A stretch of 11,462 bases of DNA from Phoronis ovalis (taxonomy: Eukaryota > Phoronida > Phoronidae): positions 1 through 11,462 of the forward strand of contig JAOXYB010052957.1 in assembly GCA_028565635.1 (NCBI GenBank), written 5' to 3'. Both the position numbers and the translations under genes were made by a program. Positions within the stretch are counted from its first letter, which is position 1; each line of letters opens with the position of its first letter. The notes beneath the pieces are model-generated. The model made no database searches and was not told the DNA's origin. It saw only the letters and a list, made by a program, of their open reading frames with translations. Shown one piece after another: positions 1 through 7,497 of the stretch.

Positions 1-16
1 TAGTGGGTACCCACTA
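1..16. repeat. Perfect 16-bp palindrome at the window edge
   Basis: TAGTGGGTACCCACTA equals its own reverse complement. It starts at the first base of the window, so the symmetric element may extend to the left. A weaker 8-bp inverted pair, GGGGAGGC at 31-38 and GCCTCCCC at 157-164, lies just downstream. Together they could be the end of a small non-autonomous element, but no target-site duplication can be seen, so the function is unknown. Confidence 0.5.
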
Positions 17-332
17 AGTACACCGGATCGGGGGAGGCACTGCCATCCAAAATTATACATACGTGTCACCCTATGGGGTATGGTTTTTCAATGTCCCTGC
101 TTGCAATGCAGTATACATTTCAACCCTGGAATCGCAATATGATATATACATGGGAAGCCTCCCCAATGGCACCTGCGGAACCCTAAGAAAGTAAATGTTA
201 AATTAGTAATGTGCATTATCACAATTTATTACCAAATAATCCTATTATTTTACTGGCATTAAAAAGGAATATTTAAAAAATATATGTATGCTAATTATAA
301 TTAGTATCCACTTTTTATAGAAAAGCTTAACT
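17..332. other. Non-coding AT-rich DNA
   Basis: No gene is supported here. The first 180 bases are of mixed composition and the rest is strongly AT-rich. It contains a 14-bp perfect palindrome, CTAATTATAATTAG at 291-304, with ATTA/TAAT homeodomain-type cores. Such cores are expected by chance in AT-rich DNA. Confidence 0.6.
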
Positions 333-571
333 ACACCTCTCCCTCTCACCCACCTCTCCAACCCACCTCTCCCACCCACCTCCCCAACCCACCTCTACCA
401 CCCACCTCTACCACCCGCGCCCATCTCCCGCGCCCATCTCCCGCTCCCATTTCCCGCGCCCATTTCCCGCGCCCATCTCCCGCGCCCATTCCCCGTGCCC
501 ATCCCCCACGCCCATCTCCCGCGTACATCCCCCGCGCCCATCCCCTATGCCCATCCCCGCGCCCATCCCCC
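333..571. repeat. C-rich minisatellite, 13-bp period, two unit families
   Basis: About 18 units follow a 13-bp register. The left part uses units like ACCCACCTCTACC. From about 414 the units become TCCCGCGCCCATC with variants, and there is no break in phase at the change. The last units shorten by a base and decay into CCCCGAAAATA. On the minus strand the units read GGG-CGC-GGG-AGAT-GGG, which fits the four-G-run quadruplex pattern many times over. A glycine- and arginine-rich 60-codon frame on the minus strand shows a 13-residue periodicity. That is the expected by-product of a 13-bp repeat (39 bp per three units), so it is not called as a gene. Confidence 0.93.
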
Positions 572-2770
572 GAAAATACAGAGCGCCATGTTAAAAATAC
601 AAATTTTTCTAGGTTAAGGTCATGAAACAGCGGAGTGAGTCATAAGGTTACATAGCTGAAACATGTGGATGCAATTGTAACTGGAACATGGGTAATGAGG
701 GTTTAATACTCTTGCTAAACATACTTGAGTCTATTAAATTGTTTTCAAGAAAATGAAAAAGTGTAAACACATTGAAGAAAAGTGTCTGACTGAGCACTCA
801 AGTACTGGAATACTAGAAACAAGAGATGGCAAAGAATTGTTCTTTAATCAGCGAATGTTTATATCCAGTGAGTTTCAAACAAGGACTGTTGATCGTTGTT
901 ACTTTCGCTACAACTTTAAAATATTTATGGTTAATAACCTCATAATATGTGTTTATATTTTTTTGAAGTTATCTCATTTAATATGGAAGTTTGTCTTGAA
1001 CAAAATATTATTTATAGGTATAGATCTCCCAAAACATTAAGCTTATTACCTAAAATGTTCCACTAATATGACTTTTAATATTTTGACTAAACTGATATTC
1101 ATATCATATTATTTGACAAGAATGGACTTAAATTGCCATGTGTTGTTTAGTCTCAATAACAAAGAAACAACTGTTTGTTAGAAAAAGTTCTGTTTGTACA
1201 TACGTTGGTCATTCTACCCTATAATAAGGTAACCTTGGATAACATGGTACTCTTATTTAGTGCTTCATTAATAATCCTCCAATTATATCCATTATATTCC
1301 GAATTTTTTAGTGCTTACCTTAACAAGTAAACAATCGCAAGACTTTGTATATTAGTAGTATACCAATGTGCGGAAATGTTGTCACTTTAATGATTATAAG
1401 AATGTTTGTAATGAAAATTTTTACTGATTTGAATAAGCCAACTTTCAGGTCTTCTTTTCATACATTTGTATTGTGATTCACAATTTAACATCAAGTGATA
1501 TTTATGCAAATGATTTCAAGATTGTTTTCAAACACACATGTTATGTTGAAATATCTTTTTTACCAACTATGTTTATGTGTGCTATGGAATTTATAATTAA
1601 ATCTTGGTATTGGTTATACACTACTGAGATAATTTGCTTAGTTAAGTTCAAATTTTAATCAACTTATTTTCTTGCTTTTGCAGATTAGGATGTAACAATA
1701 TTGCTTAGGAATAGTGTCAATGTGTCTAGTTAAACTTGTCTATTTGTAGTATAACATTTACTGCTGCACTAAATGTACCTTTTATATAATTCTTTGATCC
1801 AGGATATACCAGATAACACAAAAAAGCATAGAAATGGTGTTCCCGAGTCGTTTTTGTCCGTTCGAAGTTTATTGCTAAGCAAATTTAAATTTCTTTTTAT
1901 CAAATTTGATGAATAAAAAGCGTAAGAAAGGTAAAAAAACAAAATCATTTTGTATACGACATGTTTATTTATACAAAGGTAATCAAACAGGCTATTAAGT
2001 TAAAACCATCTGCTAACCCCATTCTAACAAATAGATTGAATTTTACGGCGACGGCTTTCAAGTACGACACCAAGTGTCCAATGCTATAACTATAAAAAGT
2101 GTATGCCTTTCAGGGGGCAAATTTTCTCATGTGTAACATGAAATTACAAAGAGAAAAGTTAGATAAAATGAATGCAACAATACGAGACACATATGCATGT
2201 TCATCCTTATGTTATAGTAAAGAGATTTTGGCGCCTATTTTTGGAAACGTTGTAAAGTTACAATTCAATAAATCAGTAATTACAGAAGCAAAATGCGTTG
2301 TCGGAAAATAATCGTTACCTTACGAATGACGTAAAGTACTTTGCAGAGTTACGAAAACATAAGTACATACAAAAGAACACACCCCTGGTAAAGTTTATTT
2401 ACGCAGGCGTTATTTCAAATGGTCAACATCATCTAGGATGCCTACACTGTGACACCAGACAACACAATCATAAATATAATGCGCACTTAGCCATGGAGAT
2501 TGCACAACGTGTCCCAGGTACATTTAGAAAAGTACATGCATACTGGTACAGGACATGGCTACTCTGTTTGTCGTGACTCGAAACAATCATTTAATATTAT
2601 AACAAGTTAATTTAAGTGATATTAAACATTTTCAAAAAGAACTATATAGTAATGCAGTTCCCTGCTTGAAACCGGTATGAAATTATACAACTTCGTTTGA
2701 TCACATTTTTCACGTGCTGACACCAAACGGGAAACATCAAATTACTGTGGTTACTTGTTGTGCTGCCATC
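572..2770. other. Long non-coding stretch, no gene recognised
   Basis: About 2.2 kb of AT-rich sequence. The open frames are short (92, 95, 70 and 61 codons or fewer), some begin at TTG or GTG, and they are rich in Lys, Phe, Ile and Asn as chance frames in AT-rich DNA are. None shows a domain I recognise. The frame at 2298-2576 has a Cys/His-containing middle (GCLHCD followed by several His) but no zinc-finger spacing I can defend, and no credible start. No tRNA, rRNA or transposase signal was found. Confidence 0.6.
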
Positions 2771-2923
2771 CTACGACAGCAATACAAATTGCAACAGAAA
2801 TATTATGCCAACTACCAGCATCGCCAACTTTTTTGAAATATGAGGTGACCAAGACTCTACTTGCCGGCAAGCTGTAGCTGCCCATAGTAGCAACATCCTT
2901 GCAGGACTAAGTTTCATAATCAT
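2771..2923 (-). other. Short ORF (50 codons), hydrophobic; coding status doubtful
   Basis: An ATG frame on the minus strand begins MIMKLSPARMLLLWAATA, which resembles a signal peptide or signal anchor, and ends with a second hydrophobic stretch, LAMLVVGIIFLLQFVLLS, before TAG. An alternative 44-codon frame at 2751-2885 overlaps it. Two overlapping frames that are both open argue that this is chance. There is no recognised family and no supporting neighbour. It could be a first exon of a small secreted or membrane protein, but the sequence alone does not establish that. Confidence 0.15.
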
Positions 2924-3643
2924 GTAAACTAGTTATTAATTGAAATCCCATACTGGTAAGTATATTTGTACACTGGTGCTTTAAAAAACACGTCTATAAT
3001 ACCATTTAAAGGACACAATACACATTATGTAGTAATAATAAATACAAATTAGCTTTGTTCTAGAAAGACTTAATAACAAAAATAGTCTTAATATCTAACC
3101 TATAATTTACAATGGAGTGAACATGCCTACTGTTTTTCCCGGGAGATATCACTGCGCCTAGTCCAATTCTTGTCCGTTTCGTTTTTAATTTTGTCATTTA
3201 GACATTGGACTACAGAAATGTATACATGCATTCACAAACTATAACCACTGTGCGCATAACATACAGCTACTTTATAATTCTATTAGCCAAAGCAATCCAA
3301 AGTTGCCATGCAGACCAAACGCGGCAGTTCCACCATAACAATTAGTACAATTAAACGTTATATCCCACAAATGCTCTAAACATAAAATATTGACATTTAC
3401 ATTATAATAAGACCATATTAATGAGACCTCCTACTTGTCACCAACACGAATTAAACAAAACCCTGCAGAGCACTGCAAGACATTCAGATTCTAAACAACG
3501 TGCAGACATCAACCGGACATTGTATTACTTTGCTTAGACACATCGATATGAGAAACAAGCACCACCTGGTGGAAGGCAATTATAAAGGACGGCATATAGG
3601 AGACACCTAGTGGGGAAATACGAGGACAATTAACATAATGTTA
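2924..3643. other. Non-coding DNA
   Basis: No frame with coding character is visible on either strand. The composition is AT-rich with a few GC-richer patches. The one site worth noting is the CTCF-like match at 3557-3575, annotated separately. Confidence 0.55.
3557..3575. promoter_or_regulatory. CTCF-like motif match
   Basis: AAGCACCACCTGGTGGAAG matches the reverse-complement bilaterian CTCF core (AGCGCCCCCTGGTGG) at most positions, including the uninterrupted CCTGGTGG block. It also contains an E-box, CACCTG, at 3563-3568. A weaker relative with CCTAGTGG lies about 40 bp further on (around 3605-3613). CTCF is conserved in most bilaterians, so a boundary role is possible. A single match in 11 kb is weak evidence. 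Confidence 0.25.
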
Positions 3644-3701
3644 ACGCAATTCCCCCTTTTGAAATAGTAAACGCACTTCCTTTTGAAATAATAACGCGCT
3701 T
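3644..3701. repeat. Short tandem duplication, 27- and 23-bp units
   Basis: Two imperfect direct copies each start with ACGCA and share TTCC(C)…CTTTTGAAATA. They lie at 3644-3670 and 3671-3693, and a third start, ACGCGCTT, follows at 3694. The copies differ by a 4-base C/T run deletion and a few substitutions. It is a small replication-slippage duplication with no sign of function. Confidence 0.7.
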
Positions 3702-3840
3702 ATTCTTATATTGACAGGAAAAGACGCGCCACTCGTATGAATATCATTATTACAGACATAGGTTTACAAATGGTTTGGATTCATAATGAAATTAGGATTA
3801 GGTTGCAAGAAAGGTAAACATCCGGGTCAAGTTCATGGTA

Positions 3841-4158
3841 ATGTCAATATCAGTCATCAAGGGCAATCTCACGAATACGATTAGCTCCGGTAACCCTTGC
3901 CTCAACATATATATTTTGTCTCCGATTTTATTTTTTATTTAAAAATCAAATATCATGGCCTTAGACCCCATTATTACATACAACTTAGTGCCAAGGTCAA
4001 ATGTCAATATCAGTCATCAAGGGCAATATCTCGACTACGATTATCTCCGGTAACGCTTGCCTCAACATATATATTTCGCCTTAGGTTTTATTTTTATTAA
4101 AAATCAAATATCATGGCCTTAGACCCAATTGTTACGTACAACTTAGTGCCAAGGTCAA
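3841..4158. repeat. Tandem pair of ~160-bp units
   Basis: Copy 1 spans 3841-4000 and copy 2 spans 4001-4158. Both run from ATGTCAATATCAGTCATCAA to CCAAGGTCAA, with scattered substitutions and a couple of small indels between them. A third start (ATGTAAATTTCAATATC) follows at 4159 and then diverges. Each unit ends with CCAAGGTCA, a good match to the YCAAGGYCA monomer site of NR5A/ERR-type nuclear receptors. Each carries TTTATT on the plus strand (AATAAA on the minus strand), so copy 2 could supply the polyadenylation signal of the receptor gene that ends at 4361. Confidence 0.93.
4087..4098 (-). terminator. Candidate polyadenylation signals for the first receptor gene
   Basis: Two overlapping-register TTTATT hexamers (4087-4092 and 4093-4098) read AATAAA on the minus strand, about 265 bp past the stop codon at 4361. 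They lie within the second 160-bp repeat copy. AATAAA is common in AT-rich DNA, so this is a candidate only. Confidence 0.3.
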
Positions 4159-4176
4159 ATGTAAATTTCAATATCG

Positions 4177-4188
4177 AGGTCAAGGTCA
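4177..4188 (+). promoter_or_regulatory. AGGTCA direct repeat (DR0) with embedded TCAAGGTCA
   Basis: Two AGGTCA hexamers are directly abutted. The second forms TCAAGGTCA at 4180-4188, an exact NR5A/ERR-type monomer consensus. Together with CCAAGGTCA at 3991-3999 and 4149-4157, this gives at least three such sites in 200 bp, all in the same orientation, 3' of the first receptor gene. Such motifs are also carried passively by dispersed repeats, so regulation is inference. Confidence 0.3.
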
Positions 4189-4360
4189 TTTTCATTACCT
4201 ATTTAAGCAGCTTACAATGATGATTTCTCTGTCATCATTGCCTTGTTTTTATCTTAAAATTTAACAGTAGCCCCAAATGTGATGGGCTGTACTGTGAGTG
4301 CGACTGTAAGTTTACTAAAACCAAAGCAGTTGAGCTTCAGAATCAAAATGGATTTTCGAA

Positions 4361-5353
4361 TCAAGAACATAACTTCTGAAATCCGACACGGAAATCCTTA
4401 AAAGAGCGTATAGACACGATAGGATTAATGACAGTTCCCAAGTAATATATTTCTAGAAAAACATTGTCAATTACTTTCAAAGATAAACGCTCAAAATGTC
4501 CTGGTGCTGTTGCAAAAAGGATAGTTTTGATTATATAAAGTGGCAGACAACAAACACTAAATACGGTTAAACTGATTACAGCCGATTTTGTAAACTTCTT
4601 TTCTCTTAAAGCGTTTGCTTGATTCATAGGAAGCGAGACTGCTATCTGAGCTTTGTGCTTTTGTAAACGTACAAATATGCAAGCGTATATTAGGTATGAC
4701 GTAAAAATTATACCAAAATTTAAATGATGAATAACAGTTAAAACAGTACGTTCAATAATTTGTGCCGCACTGCAAATCATCTTCTTCGCAAAAATAGCTT
4801 CGGTTAATTTACTTGGTGGAATCATCAGCGTGGTTATAAACACTAACTGGAGAGTCCAAAATCCAGCCATCACAAAATGTTGCCATTTATTCTTCATTGC
4901 AAAGTTGTATCTGTGCGGGAACAACACTGCGCCTGCGCGATCAATAGCCACTGCCAAAAAACATACTCTTGCTACCATATTTGGATAAAGCACCAGAGGC
5001 GTTATAAATCTACACGCTGCTTTTGTGAACATTTGCTTGGCAATTACTCTTCCCACTATTTTGGGAATATACAAACGTATAATGTTGGATGGTAACGAAA
5101 GACACGCAACAAGCAAATCCGCTACTGCAAGCCACACTAGCAGTGCATTTGGCATTTTTCGTATATTCTTGAATTTTATGTAAATTCTCAATATCATGCT
5201 GTTTCCCACAATAGCACCAAGCATTATTGAAATATCTACTACAGTAAAAATTATCCAAACAGAAGTTGGCAAATGTATCACATGTTTCTCTGATCGGTTC
5301 ACAAGAGAAACGTTTCCTGTATCAACCAAAACTTGTTCATAAAATGTTCTCAT
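4361..5353 (-). CDS. Orphan class A (rhodopsin-like) GPCR, paralogue 1, intronless
   Basis: This is an intact 330-residue seven-transmembrane receptor expected at the plasma membrane, signalling through G proteins. The N-terminus carries two N-glycosylation sequons (N14, N19) and no signal peptide. Class A landmarks are N51 (1.50) in GNS; LAVAD with D79 (2.50); C114 (3.25), which can pair with C194 in loop 2; R139 (3.50); W166 (4.50); F265 and P271 in TM6; and N310-P311 in TM7, followed by helix 8 (FRVGFQKL). Departures are DRA instead of DRY, C269 instead of the toggle Trp (6.48), S314 instead of Tyr 7.53, R129 at 3.40, no clear TM5 proline and almost no C-terminal tail. V121 at 3.32 argues against an aminergic receptor. 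The start is supported by an in-frame TAG at 5375-5377 and G at -3. It is a same-strand paralogue of the gene at 9465-10460. The ligand is unknown. Confidence 0.95.
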   Translation of the reverse strand: MRTFYEQVLVDTGNVSLVNRSEKHVIHLPTSVWIIFTVVDISIMLGAIVGNSMILRIYIKFKNIRKMPNALLVWLAVADLLVACLSLPSNIIRLYIPKIVGRVIAKQMFTKAACRFITPLVLYPNMVARVCFLAVAIDRAGAVLFPHRYNFAMKNKWQHFVMAGFWTLQLVFITTLMIPPSKLTEAIFAKKMICSAAQIIERTVLTVIHHLNFGIIFTSYLIYACIFVRLQKHKAQIAVSLPMNQANALREKKFTKSAVISLTVFSVCCLPLYIIKTILFATAPGHFERLSLKVIDNVFLEIYYLGTVINPIVSIRSFKDFRVGFQKLCS

Positions 5354-5420
5354 CTCGTCAAATTTTAAAGTTTGCTATACTGCAAGTTATGACTAAGAAG
5401 TAGACGGTATACAGCTACTG

Positions 5421-5549
5421 TACCCTCTCACACCATGTCATATAGAGCGCGTGCTGTCACGACTACCCTCTCACACCATGTCATATAGAGCGCGTGCTGT
5501 CACGACTACCCTCTCACACCATGTCATATAAATGGCGTGATGTCACGAA
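5421..5549. repeat. Three tandem 43-bp units upstream of the first receptor
   Basis: Units lie at 5421-5463, 5464-5506 and 5507-5549. The first two are identical over all 43 bases. The third differs at five positions, all in its last 19 bases. The array begins 68 bp upstream of the receptor's ATG, so it occupies the expected core and proximal promoter. On the minus strand each unit has a TATA-like stretch (CTATATGAC in copies 1 and 2, TTTATATGAC in copy 3). Each also has a GTGACAGCACGCGC or GTGACATCACGCC segment resembling a CRE-like half. Perfect identity of two copies indicates a recent duplication. Confidence 0.95.
5437..5446 (-). promoter_or_regulatory. Candidate TATA-like element for the first receptor
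   Basis: On the minus strand this reads TCTATATGAC, about 85-93 bp upstream of the start codon and inside the first 43-bp repeat. With a start site about 30 bp downstream, it would leave a 5' leader of roughly 50-60 nt. The same element recurs 43 and 86 bp further upstream in the other repeat copies. This is inferred from sequence and spacing only. Confidence 0.3.
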
Positions 5550-6066
5550 TCCAATTATAGCAGATGGTTCACTTCAAACGCTTATATTTCTATCACCAAT
5601 TTCTACTTTTACTCACTACGTTGACACACGTTTACGAGCTCCTTGTTTGCTAAGACTATTGCGATTAAAGAATCATTTATAAAGCAATCACTGAATGATT
5701 TATTATACATAAATGAGTGGCGCACATTTATAGGAGTTGTTATTATGCATTTTATTGTTTTCAGTTATTAGACAGGTATTCACTGACGTAAGCGTCAGAT
5801 AATTAATAAGACTCATATACTGGTATCTGACGAGGCTGATCAATGAGTTAGTGATGTATATGCATTGGTTTACAGCTAGTCTGTCTACAGATTAAAGTAT
5901 AGGAATAAATATAAGAAGTTACTAGAAGTTAGAACAATGATATCGATGAATCAATTGTTTTAATAATGAAAATAAAAATTTAAGAAAGCTAGAAAAGTTA
6001 CTTTTATATGTTTTTGTTGTGATTGCTAAAAAACAATTGTTCATATTTTTAAGAAATAAGAGTGAA
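5550..6066. other. Non-coding DNA with a CRE-like inverted repeat
   Basis: No gene is supported. At 5783-5798 the sequence CTGACGTAAGCGTCAG forms a 6-bp inverted repeat around TAAG and contains TGACGTAA, an ATF/CREB- or C/EBP-type element. It sits about 430 bp upstream of the first receptor gene. A related CTGACG recurs at about 5827. The remainder is AT-rich. Confidence 0.4.
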
Positions 6067-6321
6067 ATTGTCCAACTACCAGTGTATTAGCCTTGATGTC
6101 ATTACGGATTCATTGTCCAACTACCAGTGTATTAGCCTTGATATCATTACAGTGTATTAGCCTTGATATCATTACGGATTCATTGTCCAACTACCAGTGT
6201 ATTAGCCTTGATATCATTACAGTGTATTAGCCTTGATATCATTACGGATTCATTGTCCAACTACCAGTGTATTACCCTTGATATCATTACAGTGTATTAG
6301 CCTTGATATCATTACGGATTC
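6067..6321. repeat. Higher-order tandem array, 45- and 70-bp units built on a 25-bp subunit
   Basis: The array has the structure [ATTGTCCAACTACC – 25-bp subunit × n – GGATTC]. The first unit (6067-6111) has n = 1 and is 45 bp. The next three (6112-6181, 6182-6251, 6252-6321) have n = 2 and are each 70 bp. The 25-bp subunit begins AGTGTATTAGCCTTGATATC and ends ATTAC. Variation is minimal: GATGTC for GATATC in the first unit, and one G-to-C change (TTACCC) in the first subunit of the last unit. This shows a subunit duplication followed by amplification of the dimeric form. Confidence 0.96.
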
Positions 6322-6889
6322 TTTAGCCTAGGTTTTACCGCACGTTTTTCTGTATTTTCTGACACGTCATTCATCGTATATAAATATTGTCTCTTCTTAT
6401 GTAGGAGTTTGTAAAAGAGCATAAACTGGTCCAAAGATTATGAGTTTTTGTGAAAATAAGCTGATTATTAATTTTTTTTTACTTTTTTTAAATCCCTAGC
6501 TTAGCAAGGCTCCAATCTCATTAGGTTAATTGTGTTTATTTTGTAGTATTAGGAATTAACTTGACAACATTAACTTTGTATTTATTATCGCTAATATTTT
6601 TTTAAGCAGCAATTATATCAATTGAAAACCGAGGTAAAAGTACACGATTAGAAGTCTTTGAAATGCTTTGTTGTTGGCGTCATAATTATGTTTTATGTAA
6701 TTATGACACGATATGATATCCTCTTTGCCTAAGTAATTAAGGAAATGGCATTACTTTTGTGGAAAATTCACTACATTATAGATATTGTACCAGAAATACA
6801 AAACGTCTACTTTGTGCCTTATCTCTTCATGCAACTATGATTTAAAACAGGCGATGACTTATTCAAACTGTGTTCGTCTTTCCAAAAAA
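6322..6889. other. Non-coding AT-rich DNA
   Basis: This region separates two tandem arrays. It has poly-T runs (6471-6490 and 6598-6603) and no frame of coding quality. Its only clear structure is the hairpin at 6679-6707, listed separately. Confidence 0.6.
6679..6707. repeat. Perfect 10-bp inverted repeat (hairpin), 9-nt loop
   Basis: GTCATAATTA at 6679-6688 and TAATTATGAC at 6698-6707 are exact reverse complements separated by TGTTTTATG. The stem could form a hairpin or a cruciform, or bind a dimeric protein: each arm contains an ATAATTAT-like homeodomain core. No T-run follows the stem, and this is not a bacterial terminator context. Confidence 0.7.
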
Positions 6890-7497
6890 TTGAATGCGCC
6901 CTTAAATATGAAGAAAGTTTATGCGTCCCCTAAATATTAAGAACATGAATGTGGCCCAAAATATATAAAGAAAGTGAAGGTGCCCAGACCCCTAAATATA
7001 AATAAGTGAATGCGCCCCTAAATATAAAGAAAGCGAATGCGCCTCCTAAATATAAAGAAAGTGAATGCGCCCCTAAATATAAAGCAGTGAAAGCGCCCCT
7101 TGAATATATAGAAAGTGAATGCGCCCCTAAATATAAAGAAGTGAATGCGCCCCTTGAATATATAGAAAGTGAATGCGTGCCCCTGTAAAATATAAAGAAA
7201 GTGAATGCGCTCCTAAATGTGAAGAAAGTGAATGCGCCTCCTAAATATAAAGAAAGCGAATGCGCCCCTAAATATGAAGAAAGTGAATGCGTCCCCTAAA
7301 TATAAAGAAAGTGAATGCGTTCCCCTAAATATGAAGAAAGTGAATGCGCCCCTTGGATATATAAAAGTGAATGCGCTCCTAAATATAAAGAAAGTGAATG
7401 CGCCCCTTGAATATATAAAAAGTGAATACTTTCCCCTAAATATAAAGAAAGTGAATGCGCTCCTAAATAAGAAGAAAGCTTATATGCCCCATAAATA
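6890..7497. repeat. ~27-bp minisatellite, about 22 units
   Basis: Most units begin GTGAATGCGCCCCTAAATAT and end AAAGAAA. I count 22 units with lengths of 26-32 bp; the outermost ones (6890-7005 and from 7478) are degenerate. A second variant, CCCCTTGAATATATAGAAA, occurs in units at 7087, 7141, 7340 and 7394. At 7061-7168 the two variants alternate as two ~54-bp dimers, which points to higher-order amplification. Two reading frames of the 27-bp unit lack stops (VNAPLNIKK and SECAPKYKE types), giving 60- and 88-codon frames. Unit lengths that are not multiples of three repeatedly switch frame, so no gene is called. Confidence 0.96.

Noticed and set aside
346-528. Gly/Arg/Trp-rich minus-strand frame of 60 codons
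   Set aside because: It is a direct translation of the 13-bp minisatellite and shows the 13-residue period that such an array must give.
753-1040. 95-codon plus-strand frame
   Set aside because: Composition is typical of AT-rich chance frames, there is no recognisable domain, and nothing around it suggests a gene.
2298-2576. 92-codon frame with a Cys/His-containing middle
   Set aside because: It starts at TTG, has no standard zinc-binding spacing, and resembles no family I know. A possible donor-like CAGGTACAT inside it is not enough to call an exon.
4877-5258. Frames inside the first receptor on both strands
   Set aside because: They are shadows of the receptor coding sequence in other frames.
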